Below, piece by piece: positions 1-10,200 of a DNA stretch of 64,000 nucleotides. This stretch comes from Pomphorhynchus laevis. Its lineage: Eukaryota > Acanthocephala > Palaeacanthocephala > Echinorhynchida > Pomphorhynchidae. Position 1 is the first letter of the stretch, and every line of letters starts with the position of its first letter. Both the position numbers and the translations under genes were made by a program. The stretch covers positions 62,001 through 126,000 of the forward strand of contig WNNJ02003809.1 in the NCBI GenBank assembly GCA_012934845.2, written 5' to 3'. The notes beneath the pieces are model-generated. The model saw only the letters and a list, made by a program, of their open reading frames with translations. It was not told the origin of the DNA and searched no databases.

Positions 1-1715
1 TATCGCATACAACACAGATGCAAAACTAATAATTTGGGCTGAATATTATCGAGAGCTATATAACGAAAACAGAACGCCAGCAAACCAGAATACCCATGAT
101 GCAACTGTGGAATACGTCGACGTTCACCCTCCAACGACAAATTAGATACAATATTGTATCACCCGCATAAAGAAAGACAAGGCCCCTGGTCTGAGTCGGA
201 TCACTTCTGAAATTTGCAAGCCTCTAGTATCACATTATATCAGAAACTCGTAGTCCGTTTTAAATTCATATGAAACGTCTCTAAAATTCCAGATCTTTCA
301 ACGGTCATCATTATGCTGATTTACAAAAGGGTTATGTAAGATCATGCGATAATTATCATCCGATCTCGCTACTTCCTGTCGTTTACAAAGTTCTCAAATT
401 AATCATACTGGAACGCATTCGGCCAGTGCGATTCGGCCAAGCAGGATTTAGAAAGGGTCGTAGCTGTATTGACCAAATATTTGCCTTGCGATGTGTACTC
501 GAGACTCGGAATGAGTTTAGACAACCTACGGCGATAGCGTTCCTGGTTGTTAAACCGCGTTTGACAGTATTTGCAGAGAAAGGACGTGGCCTTTTTTAGA
601 TGAGTATGGGTTCTCTGCGAAGATATCTGCAGTCGTGAAGGCTCTCTACGAACAATCGAACAGTATAACCAGAGTGAGGGAACAACTAAGTTAGAAAATT
701 CAAGTTATTACAGGGATGAGACAGGGCAGCGTGTTAGCTCCAACTTTGTTTAACGTTGTTGACAAAATACTAAATAGCGCCCTAATAGATCATCGCGATG
801 GCGTAGAAATTAGCATACAATGGAAGCGTATTTGTGACCTACCTTAAGCGGACGACATTGCACTAATTGCTGAAAATTTTGAGGACCTAATACGAATTAT
901 TACTAGAACATCCGATGCGGCATCGAAGTACGGACTCTACTTGAACCCCAACAAATGTAAGATACTCTGCGTCGAACCCCTGAAAAAGTTATCACTAAAG
1001 AGCATTGACCGATCGAGTGTGTACACTCATTCTCCTATCTAGGTTGTGTAATATCAGACAACGCTGACACAGAAGAGGACATACTCTCAAAACTAGTCAG
1101 AGCTAATCGAGCGTTTGGCGGAGTTTCGAAATTGTGGAAAGGACGTGACGTTAATTTCAAAACAAACATAAGATTATATTCATCAATAGTACGTCCGGTA
1201 TTACTATACGGATGTGAAACCTGTCCTGACAAAAAGGTGATGATTCGCAAGTTAGAATCGGCTGATCAATCTTCCTCAGAAGAATTGCACAATCTCCCCA
1301 CTGTTGCATATGTCGAATTTAGAGGTCATGAAGAAGTGTTGACAGATTGAAAACATCAGCAATACGATTGCACGTCGTCGATGGATTCACGTATTGAGGA
1401 TGGACTACAACCGACTGCCTAAACTAACCCTTCTTGGTCCATCAAAATCATCGTGGAAACCTCCTAACGGAGGAGTTAGAAAGACTCAAAAGAAGCCTTG
1501 AGCAAATTGCACGACCGTATATATTTCAGAAGACTAACGTTGGATAGCGAACATACCGTGACAATTGGTTGGATATATTGGAGCGACTGGCAAGGGAACG
1601 ATTAGCTTGGAAGCAAGGAATTTGTTGATAATTTATTTTTCTCTTCTTTTGCTTTCTGATGTTTGTGATCGACGGCCAATTAGGTCAAGACCTTTAATAT
1701 ATATAATATATTTAT
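1..1715 (+). mobile_element. RTE-like LINE remnant (RT and C-terminal region)
   Basis: Decayed non-LTR retrotransposon in sense orientation. Translated pieces show the usual RT order: a KAPG-type motif near 180-200, an ISLLPVVYKVL stretch near 360-400, QAGFRKGRSCIDQIF near 440-480, a GSVLAP motif near 725-745, and an ADDIALIAE catalytic box near 850-870. A C-terminal RRRWIHVLRM motif lies near 1365-1400. This order and wording are typical of RTE/SR2-type LINEs with an APE endonuclease, which would lie left of the window. Several stops and frame changes interrupt it. The 3' end is placed near 1715 after a short UTR ending in TA-rich repeats. RTE versus a related APE clade is not settled. Confidence 0.7.
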
Positions 1716-1734
1716 CGAAATGTAAAAAAGAATT

Positions 1735-1911
1735 AGTCAGATAAGATAACTGAGTCTACTATAAAAATAAGATGAAGTCTAAAATAAAGATAAATAATTA
1801 TAAATAATTATATACGATGCTATACAATTTATATAACATTTATAAGTTATATTTGCATTTATAAGTTATACGTAGCATTTATATTGTAGACTTAAATTCA
1901 TGTTTTTCTTC
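1735..1911 (-). repeat. AT-rich remnant with the TAACTGAGTCTAC tail motif
   Basis: Contains a GATAACTGAGTCTAC box near 1742-1757 followed by AT-rich sequence. The same box ends the tails of the Penelope-like copies at 46300, 60425 and elsewhere, so this is probably a remnant of that tail. Further on are short repeats of ATTTATAAGTTAT. No gene is visible. Confidence 0.4.
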
Positions 1912-2084
1912 ATTTTAGTTAATGATGGTTTTATAGATTTAATACGAAAGAAGTTTTTAGATTTGCAAGCTTTTAACACACAGTGTATTTTTCAAGCTTG
2001 AAAAGGACACTGTGTGTTGAAAGCTTGCAATAATAAAGTAAACTTTTTCATATCATATCTATAAAGCCATCATTAACTAAAAAT
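1912..2084. mobile_element. Fold-back MITE, about 173 bp
   Basis: Almost the whole segment is self-complementary. The outer arms 1912-1938 and 2057-2084 pair with one mismatch and one extra base. The inner arms 1963-1986 and 2007-2030 pair at 23 of 24 positions. The centre is the small palindrome TTTTTCAAGCTTGAAAA. This is the architecture of a non-autonomous fold-back or MITE DNA transposon. No transposase is present and the superfamily cannot be assigned. Confidence 0.75.
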
Positions 2085-2116
2085 ATAACATTTAAGTTAT
2101 AAGTTTATATTTAAAT

Positions 2117-2790
2117 TTATAAGTTATAAGTAAAATAAGAGAAATTTAGTTTGAGTGGCAAATGCGTTCCAACAGCGCGCTTACAAGCCCACAAAGAATG
2201 AAGAGCATGGTCAAACTGATAAAAAATAATCGTACAGACGAATTTTGAATAGCATGAACAAGGAACTCGAGCGGATGTACGAAGGGAGCGAATTCCAAGC
2301 AAATAGAGTTGCAACAAGAAAGCAAGGATGATGTAATTTGTCGAATACTTTGGGGTGTAGAGGAGAAGAGAATGAGATGATCTTAAGGATAAAGTTGCAG
2401 GACAAGATTCATCGAGATATGGAAGATGTATGAAGGGGAATTGCGATGCAGTACACGATGGGTTAGGAGAATCAAACAAATTCGGACACGATGGCTAATT
2501 ATGGGAAGCCAGGAAATATTGAAAAGATGTTGAGATATGTTGTCAAAACGGCGGAGACGTAGGAGAACGCGAACTGCTAAACTTACAATTCGTTGGAGAT
2601 GTTGGAAAGTAGTTTTGGGAGAGTTCGAGAACAAGCTAAGGCAATAATCGATACGGGAAAATAAAAGGATTGTAAGAGGAAAATACACGAGCGAAAATCA
2701 ATCCACCTACGAAGACGGCGAAATAACGGAGTATCAAGAAAAAGTTATAATTGTTTGCTTCGTTCGAACAGAAGAAAGGTACATTTTTTT
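2117..2790 (-). mobile_element. L2-like LINE, C-terminal end of RT ORF
   Basis: The minus strand encodes the end of an L2/CR1-like ORF2. It has SRIDYCLSLFSN, then a LQRIVSLAVRVL stretch and NISWLPIISHRVRICLILL, matching the family pattern SRIDYCNSLL ... LQ-(R)-(V)-N-A-A ... LHWLP. Only the terminal 200 or so codons are present, with frame breaks. It lies head to head with the plus-strand L2-like element that starts near 2760. It is the same family as the copies at 12.2-13.4 kb (+) and 13.4-14.4 kb (-). Confidence 0.7.
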
Positions 2791-5240
2791 GACGTTGACA
2801 AAACGCAAGGCTACAAAGACTTCTAGGAAGACGGCTAAGAAGACAAAGACATCTAAAAATTCAGCTACGACCGACACCAACTATGCTCAACTGCAAGTAC
2901 AGTGCTCGACACACGACTTCAGCGTATGGACCACAATCGCCTGCGACAACAGAAAGTCCAGAAGACTTCCTATGTGGATTTTGTGCAAGCAAATTAATCC
3001 GCAACCTCTCACATAAGCACATATCAAATCCAACAAGTTCACACAAACTACCTCGTCGTTCCCAATGCTTTTTTATCGCCCACTGATCCTGTCACCATAT
3101 ACACGTCCCATCTAATGCCATCTTCAATTCCCGACACCCCTTCCCGTTTCTTCTGTCTCGTTTCTCAATAACCTACATCCATTAATCAAAATCACCTCCT
3201 CCAACCTCTACAATCCTTCCACTCATAACCTTTCCTCAAATCGCTTGAAACCATCTATATTATCATTGCCCTCTATGTCTCTCGTCGTCAAACTTACTCC
3301 ATCCAAATCATCAACTGCCAGCTATCCTATCGTGATCTCACCCACTCCTGGTCACTCGTTATTCGTTACGGAAACGCTTTCCTTCTCGCGATCGTTGCAC
3401 CATTGTCACTAATTTCAAGCATCACTCTCACGCGTCGTCTGTCATCACCCTACGATTTAAACTCATGTCCCCTAGAGCTATTCGCATTTTCCGCGATCGC
3501 ACCTCGTCTGTCCGCATCAAATAACGTCGTCGCGAGGAAAATGGCAAAAATTCCGTCTTCATCCAAACCGACGGAAATTTTCCAGTTGTCCATACCCGCC
3601 CCAAAATTCGATAGCCCTCCATCTCCCTTCTGTGTCTTCTTCGCTAGCTTCAATCACCACCACACACTGTTTCCGCCTCGGTCTTCTCAACACTAGATAT
3701 ATTCTCCATAAATCTTATCTAATCTTCAATATCTTCACCAAGCAATCTATCGATATATTTAGCATCACCGAATCATGGGACTCTAATTCCGACGACCTCC
3801 CATCCGCCGTCTGCTCTCCGCCGGTTGCTCACTAGTCGAATCCGCCTACCTCTCAGCTTATTCCCTTTGAAATTCTCTAATCATGGCGGCATTGTTGCAT
3901 TCGCTCGTCACCCCGCATATCTTCGCAAAATCACTCCCCATTTCAGTCCTTGCTTTTTTGAATTGCGCACTTGTCGTTCTTCTAGCCCGATGAATCTGAA
4001 TCTCGCCATTGTATACCGTCCTGTTCATCAGCTTATACCTCCTTAAATTTTCAAAACTCGCTGACCTCCTGTCTCACTGTTCTTTGTCATTCCTTCCTTC
4101 ACTCGTTCTTGGCGACTTCAACATTCGCCTCGACCACCCTCTTCAACCGGTTCAAACAGGATTTTTAACATTCTATCCAACTACGACTACAAACTAATCT
4201 CAACTGCCTCCACACATATCCTTGGCTATCCCCGATCATTTTCCTGCTTACACCTTACTGTCCATCTTCGATCCTGGTATATCCGATTATTTTCTCGTCA
4301 CCATTGATCTCACTTACAACCACACCCCGCTACCCACACCTACCATCCTACGTCGGCCTTTGAGAAATCTTGATATCCCTCTTCGCCGCATTACCTTACT
4401 TAAATCGTATCTATCCTCTCCCACAATAACATCATCCTCTCTTCACGATCTCGCCTTTCTTTTCGACTCTAAACTCATATCCACTCAATCTTCTCATGCC
4501 CTTCAAGCCTCACCTTCACCGTCGTTTGTATCGTGCACAATGGTTTGATTTCCAATGCCTACTCTCAAAGTGTCAACTCCGTAATTCTTTCCAAGTTTAT
4601 CACCACTCTCTCAATGTAATATTCTCTCGTTCACTCTGTCTCTCAGTAATTTTTATCTTGCATTTCGCCGGTATCATCTCAATCTACTACGTACCAAATG
4701 CAACTCCTTCTTGTAGCATAAAATCATCACTTCATTCAGCTCTAAGTCTCTCTGGCATACTTTTAACTCTATAATTTCTCGCTCATTTTCGTCTTGCAGC
4801 ATAAATCCCCATGATTATTTGCAATTATCCATCCCAAAGTATCCACGCTGATCTTTCTTACATCTCAGTCTCCAACCAATCCCACTCTTCCCCGCTTCGC
4901 CTCATCCTCCCAGAACTCTTTCATCTTCTCCGTGTCTCACATGCCGAAGTCTCATCTGACCTCATGTCCTTGCTTAACAAAACATCACATGCCGATCCAG
5001 GAAATCAGGATTTCCTGGTGATTCACATGCCGATCCAAGATTACACTGGAAATCCGTCGTTTGTCCCCTGCTTAAGAAAATTTCACGACCCCTCGCTTCC
5101 TTCTAGCTATCGTCTTATTGCACTCATTCCTACTCTTTCTAAGCTAATAGAACGCATTATCTTAATACACATTATTATTAGAAGAAAATTTAAAACTGTT
5201 CTAGCAAATTACAATGTTGATTACAACATCTTACAATAAA
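2760..5240 (+). mobile_element. L2-like LINE, 5' part (finger region, endonuclease, start of RT)
   Basis: Sense-strand, CT-rich decayed LINE. A Lys/Thr-rich start with a Cys-containing segment (near 2790-3030, resembling a PHD-type finger) is followed by APE endonuclease motifs: an ITESWDSNSDD box near 3765-3800 and LVLGDFNIRLD near 4105-4135. The beginning of the RT (PSSYRLIALIPTLSKLIERI) lies near 5098-5160. The RT motifs that should follow are missing here. Matching sequence resumes near 12160 on the same strand, so the element is probably split by the nested insertions in between. Many stops and frameshifts are present. Confidence 0.65.
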
Positions 5241-5406
5241 TTCGATTACAAGATAAATTCGATTACAAGATAAATTCGATTACAAGATAAATTCGATTAC
5301 AAGATAAATTCGATTACAAGATAAGTTTGATTACAAGATAAATTCGATTACAAGATAAATTCGATTACAAGATAAATTCGATTACAAGATAAATTCGATT
5401 ACAAGA
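5234..5406. repeat. 17-bp minisatellite, about 10 units
   Basis: Head-to-tail copies of ATAAATTCGATTACAAG, nearly identical; one unit reads ATAAGTTTGATTACAAG. The array lies exactly at the point where the L2-like LINE breaks off and just before the RLE LINE begins. The low divergence implies recent expansion. Confidence 0.95.
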
Positions 5407-8066
5407 TTATTATTATTTACAAGACCTACGATCCTCTAAAACAGGCGACGGTAATGTGCCAGCTAATTCTACAACGCATTCCAAGTCGCAAGACAAGTTT
5501 TATAAGAAAAACGTTGGCGCGAAGAATCACACTTTGGAGAAATAATGATCTGCTAAAACTCATGGCTGAAGCGGAATATTTACAAAAAATGAAATATCAC
5601 TCAATTAAATTAGGAAGTCGAAAAACCAAATGCGAAATAAAGAGGATTATTAACTTGGTTCGAAATTGCAAGATAGGTAAAGCTTCACGGACACTAGATA
5701 CAAAAGAAAATCGAGGTGTTCTTGATTTAGACAGTATTATAGACAACCAAACCGTGTTATCAATTCTTAAAGATCTTCATCCTACACCTGAACCTGTTAA
5801 TGAAGAATTCGTACTACAAGGCGATGTAGAAGGCAGGGTTGAACACTATGACGTAAGATTCAGTGACCTGACTCCAGCTGACATTATCCATGCAGCGAGG
5901 ATTACAACGGGATCTGCTGGTCCGTCTGGAGTCGACGCGGATGGCTGGAAAAACTTTCTGACACATCATGGAAATGCATCTAGCAAGTTGGCTATCCAAA
6001 TATGCGAATTTACAATCAAAATAGCGATGGACACAATTGATCCGATACGATTAGATGCATACACAGTCAGCCGCCTCGTACCTCTTGATAAGAACCCAGG
6101 AGTGAGGCCAGTTGGAATTGGAGAAACATTACGAAGAATCATTGGACGAGTAGTACTGAACCACGTATCCAAAGATATCACTTCTGTTTGTAACAATTTT
6201 CAACTTTGTGCGGGTCAGCGATGTGGAACGGAAGTGGCGGTTCACACAATGCGAGAGGCATTTGAAAAGACACCAGACTCATGTATACTCCTGATAGACG
6301 CGAAAAATGCATTCAACCAAATAAACAGAAATCTGGCACTCAGAAATATAAAATATATTTGTCCATCCCTGGATAAAATCCTACATAACACATATGGACG
6401 CACATCCGATCTGGTCGTGAATGGTACGGTACTACACTCCGCCGAAGGCTTTACGCAGGGTGATCCTCTAGCAATGGCAGCTTTTGCCCTGGCGTCCATT
6501 CCTCTGATCAACCGTTTAAAGGAAGTGGCGCCGGGTGCGAAACACGTTTGGTATGCTGATGACGGGGGATGCGTCGGCACAATAGCAGAATTGGAAAAAA
6601 TATGGAAAGAGCTACAGAGATGTGGTCCATCCTTTGGATACTTCATCAATCCCCGGAAGTGTACACTATTAGCTCATAAAGATTTAGTTGAAAATGCTGC
6701 AGTTGCTTTAACTCAACAAGGAGTTGCTATGAGGAAGGATGGAGTTAAATATCTAGGAAGTTTTATTGGAGAATATGATTTTGTGCACAACAAATGTTCA
6801 GATTTAGTTGAGAAATGGAAGAATACTTTAGATAAACTACAAAGCGTTAGCACTCAGGAGGCTTTCGCTAGCTATCTACTTCTAACAAAGGCGATACAAC
6901 CCAAATTATCGTATATTGAACGTACGTGCTATATGCAACAAGCGTGGTTAAAGCCAAACCACTCTAAGCTGTTCAATGATGTACTACCTGAAATGCTGGG
7001 ATACATAGGTCAGGACAACGAAGCTGAGATGATAATATCACTCCCGAATCGTTTTGGAGGGCTGGGAATCATAAACCAATTAAGAACGTGCGGTTCAGAG
7101 TATGAAAACTCGGTCAAGATTTGTAATCCCGCAATGAAAGGTCTAATAGGTGATGACTTGGAAACCCAGCAGAAGCAAATATACAAAGAAATCAAAGAAT
7201 GTAACAAGAGAGAGACAGTACGATACAGGCAAAGTATAATAGAATTATCACCCAGAGATCTATTTACAATTTTTGAAAACGCGAGCAAAAGTGGAGCTTC
7301 GGCGTGGCTCAGCAGTAATCACGGAGCTAAAGATTTGTTCCTTAATACTCGCGAGTTTCACGATGCTCTGTTAGCTCGTTATGACTGGCAAACCTCGAAT
7401 CATGGAAGGTGTGAATGCGGTAAAAGCAATGAAGTCGCACATATACTGTCTTGCAGAACTGGAGGAATGACATTTGTACGCCACAATAGCATTAAGAGTG
7501 AACTTGCGAATCAAATTCAAAAAGTATGTCGAAGGGTAATCCAAGAACCAATATTACAGAATGTACCCGAGACCACGTCATTTGAAGCAACATCGACGAC
7601 TAGGGATCGTAATGCAAGGGCAGACATTGTGTGTAACGGCCTATTCGGACATGTGACGGAGCGGTCCTTCCTGGACATTTGCATTTTTAATAGTTTTGCT
7701 CCATCGTATGCAACGAGTCACATGTCAAATCCCTTTGTATATCACGAGGAAAGGAAGAATGGCAAATACAAAGAACGTATAAACAGAATTGAGCGGGCTC
7801 ATTTTCATCCATTTGTTATGTCAACAACGGGTGGATTGGGAAACGCGGCTAACACTGTGTTAAAAAAGGTAGCATCAATGCATGCTTTGCAAGGACCACA
7901 GAATTACGCCGAGATAATACACACATACAGATGCCGTTTGTCGAGAATGATGGCTCGAGTAGTATCAATGTCCATGCAGGGCGTTTGTAGCCAGACGCTA
8001 GAATTGTAAAACATGACAAATCATAAATGTATTATTATTAATTTATCAATTATATATAAAAAAAAT
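5407..8066 (+). mobile_element. RLE-type LINE copy (R2-like superfamily), 5'-truncated, intact ORF
   Basis: Non-LTR retrotransposon with one intact ORF (5454-8009), a short 3' UTR and an A-run near 8058-8065. The N-terminal DNA-binding fingers typical of R2/NeSL-type proteins are absent, so the copy is probably 5'-truncated. ATTATTATT occurs just before the element (near 5406-5416) and just after its A-tail, a possible but low-complexity target-site duplication. It is directly followed by a second, rearranged copy of a related element. Confidence 0.8.
5454..8009 (+). CDS. LINE reverse transcriptase with CCHC finger and restriction-like endonuclease, 851 aa
   Basis: The product would nick target DNA and copy its own RNA there (target-primed reverse transcription). 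Visible in order: RT fingers with RPVGIGETLRRIIGR (about residues 218-232), motif A DAKNAFNQINR (282-292), motif B GFTQGDPL (332-339), and the catalytic box WYADD (366-370). Then come a thumb region with FGGLGI, and a CCHC knuckle C653-x-C655 ... H663-x3-C667 followed by GG and RHN. The RLE core is R-A-D-I (D724) and L-D-I (D741), as in R2. ATG at 5454 is the first in frame. There is no internal stop, which is unusual among the degraded LINEs around it. The exact clade is not assigned. Confidence 0.85.
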   Translation: MCQLILQRIPSRKTSFIRKTLARRITLWRNNDLLKLMAEAEYLQKMKYHSIKLGSRKTKCEIKRIINLVRNCKIGKASRTLDTKENRGVLDLDSIIDNQTVLSILKDLHPTPEPVNEEFVLQGDVEGRVEHYDVRFSDLTPADIIHAARITTGSAGPSGVDADGWKNFLTHHGNASSKLAIQICEFTIKIAMDTIDPIRLDAYTVSRLVPLDKNPGVRPVGIGETLRRIIGRVVLNHVSKDITSVCNNFQLCAGQRCGTEVAVHTMREAFEKTPDSCILLIDAKNAFNQINRNLALRNIKYICPSLDKILHNTYGRTSDLVVNGTVLHSAEGFTQGDPLAMAAFALASIPLINRLKEVAPGAKHVWYADDGGCVGTIAELEKIWKELQRCGPSFGYFINPRKCTLLAHKDLVENAAVALTQQGVAMRKDGVKYLGSFIGEYDFVHNKCSDLVEKWKNTLDKLQSVSTQEAFASYLLLTKAIQPKLSYIERTCYMQQAWLKPNHSKLFNDVLPEMLGYIGQDNEAEMIISLPNRFGGLGIINQLRTCGSEYENSVKICNPAMKGLIGDDLETQQKQIYKEIKECNKRETVRYRQSIIELSPRDLFTIFENASKSGASAWLSSNHGAKDLFLNTREFHDALLARYDWQTSNHGRCECGKSNEVAHILSCRTGGMTFVRHNSIKSELANQIQKVCRRVIQEPILQNVPETTSFEATSTTRDRNARADIVCNGLFGHVTERSFLDICIFNSFAPSYATSHMSNPFVYHEERKNGKYKERINRIERAHFHPFVMSTTGGLGNAANTVLKKVASMHALQGPQNYAEIIHTYRCRLSRMMARVVSMSMQGVCSQTLEL

Positions 8067-8068
8067 TA

Positions 8069-9271
8069 TTATTGATAATAACTGTTTGTTGGGTATGTTG
8101 ACAACCACGAAGATGATCCAGATACTGATGCATGCTCGATGGCATTCTTGAGAGTAGGGTCGACCTGATTTATAATGTCATTGCGATTCATCCTTTCCGC
8201 TTTTAAACGGTTAGCACGAATTTCTTTACATAATCTGTTTTGATTATTTATTAGATCTAGCCCCGTAACGTCTCCTAAACATGGCTCGCACACCATACGT
8301 GAAGCGTTATATTCTTGGTCTACTGAACGCATAGGGTCTTTAACGCCGATACCACCATCTCTCAAAGTCATGTTAAACACCCTCCATAGAACTTCATTTG
8401 TTTCAATGTCAATTCCAGTTAATTCAGTTATCATCGATCTTATCGATTGTGCCAGCGCCTCAAACCACTCAATCGAGCAATGGCATGACCGTTGCATATG
8501 TATCCATTTTTGTTGAAGAGATCTTATGAGAGCAACGAAAGCAATCTGTAGCTCTGAACGACCGATTTGTGTGAGACGAGTAACTGTCTCGATCAACGAA
8601 CGTACATCAGATTGAATATGCTCTTTTACAAAGTCATCCTTTCCAATGGGAGACCCCAATATAGACACGCCATCCATGTCAACAGAAATTTGAAGATCAT
8701 CAAATAAAGCGTGGAGCGTTTCAGCTATACATCCATTTCCGTATAGTCGACATTTCGCCGGATTAACGAAGAAACCATATGACGATCCAATTTTCCGTAG
8801 CAGTTCAAACGCCATCTTCACTGTATCAGGATCACCCACCATATTGCCGTCATCAGCATACCAGCATTGGAGCACATCAGGATACTCCGCAGATATCTTT
8901 TGTATCATAGGAAGTGTAGCTGCAGCATAAGCAGACATCGATAAAACATCTCCCTGTGTAAATCCTTCTTGGGAGAGTATGATTTCATTCCCAATTGTCA
9001 ATGACGTCGGATTTCTATAGAGGTTTGACAGAACATTCGATAGCGCTGGGCATATTTGTGGCATGTTGGCCAGGGCAGTTTTTCTGTTGATTCGATTAAA
9101 TGCATTATCTGCATCAATAGTCAAGACCACCGAATTTGGTTTACTCGATAACAAATCACGTAAGGCATGGACTACACATTCAGTACCTGCGCGCTGACCA
9201 GCACAAAACTGTGTTTTACCGCATATCTGTTGTAGCTGTGGCCGTGCAACATCAAGAATGCCATCGAGCAT
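8069..9271 (-). pseudogene. RT domain of the inverted LINE half
   Basis: About 400 open codons on the minus strand encode the RT part of an RLE LINE related to the ORF at 5454-8009: FCAGQRAGTE, DADNAFNRINR (motif A), GFTQGDVL (motif B), CWYADDGN (catalytic box) and a thumb with DGGIGVKDP. It ends at the inversion joint with WLSTYPTNSY. The same residues are repeated at the start of the plus-strand half near 9290-9320. Upstream RT residues are missing, so the copy is 5'-truncated as well as inverted. Confidence 0.85.
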
Positions 9272-10036
9272 GCATCAGTATCTGGATCATCTTCGTGGTT
9301 GTCAACATACCCAACAAACAGTTATTCTTCCAGAATAAGTAATACAGTCTTTCAAGATGCACTAGCCACCAGATACGGATTTCTCCATCCCTCATCACCG
9401 AAATACTGCCAATGTAAAGAACAAAACTCGATATCACACACTTTCTCGTGCCCTTTAGGCGGCTTGCCATCAATGAGACACGATGCCGTCCGTGATTTTC
9501 TAGCGAATAGATTATCTGAATGTTGTCGTAACGTAGCAATCGAGCCAAAACTATCCCCTCTGCATGATGAAATATGCTTCCAAAATTACGGTACAACTAT
9601 TGATCGTGAAGCGAGACTTGACATATCATGTTCCGGAATCTTTGGAGACAGAACGGAGTGTACTTTCCTTGATATCTGCGTGTTCAACGCATACGCTCCC
9701 TCTAACTCCAGTAAGAGTATCGGACCATGCTTCGAATATCATGAACTAAGGAAGAAAAGGAAGTATCTTGAGAGAGTAAATAGCATAGAGCATGCGTCAT
9801 TTATTCCCGTAGTATTTTCGATGCTCGGAGGGGCGGGTACGGAAGCGACAATCCTGTTAAAGAGAATCGCGGGCTCCATGGCAAGGAGTCATAACAGCTC
9901 ATACAACGATGAAATAAGCAGATTACGTAGTGGCATCAGCGTTATCCTTGCAAAGATGACTTCTCGATGTGTCCGTGGAGCTCGATCAGCTATAAATCGT
10001 CCTCAAAGGGATTTATGTTTAATCAATGAAGAATAA
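9254..10036 (+). pseudogene. CCHC finger and RLE domain of the same LINE
   Basis: The plus-strand frame continues the element: DALATRYGFL, then a C-x-C ... H-x3-C knuckle (YCQCKEQNSISHTFSC) followed by GG and a RHD box. The RLE core is R-L-D-I and F-L-D-I-C-V-F-N. It ends about 35 nt before the poly(A) run. The frame is open to the stop at 10034-10036, which fits a recent insertion. Confidence 0.85.
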
Positions 10037-10157
10037 TTTAGTGACTTTTTGAATATTAAAACTGGCTTGGTAAAAAAAAAAAAAAAAAAAAAAATTATTG
10101 ATAATAATATTAGCTTAGATAATATTATTAGCTTAATAATATTAGCTTAATATTAGT

Positions 10158-10200
10158 CCTTGCTGGACTCCACGACTGCTAGTCGTGGAGTCCAGCAAGG
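10158..10200. repeat. Perfect 20-bp snap-back hairpin at a LINE 5' end
   Basis: Arms 10158-10177 and 10181-10200 are exact reverse complements separated by the loop GCT. The right arm is LINE coding sequence (SRGVQQG). The left arm is an inverted copy of it at the point where the LINE is 5'-truncated. It lies in AT-rich sequence with repeats of TTAGCTTAATAATA. Confidence 0.95.

Larger units (their letters stand above)
8068..10106. mobile_element. RLE LINE copy with inverted 5' half (twin priming), with TSD and poly(A)
   Basis: The 3' part runs on the plus strand from 9254 to a 23-A tail (10072-10094). The upstream part of the same element runs on the minus strand from about 9253 to 8081. A 69-bp segment of the element is present at both ends of the inverted part, 8081-8149 being the reverse complement of 9254-9322. 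The whole unit is flanked by the direct repeat ATTATTGATAATA (8068-8080 and 10094-10106). An inverted 5' portion with a 3' poly(A) tail and a target-site duplication is the known signature of twin priming. Confidence 0.9.

Noticed and set aside
5234-5406. CRISPR-like array
   Set aside because: The units are contiguous with no spacers, so this is a minisatellite.
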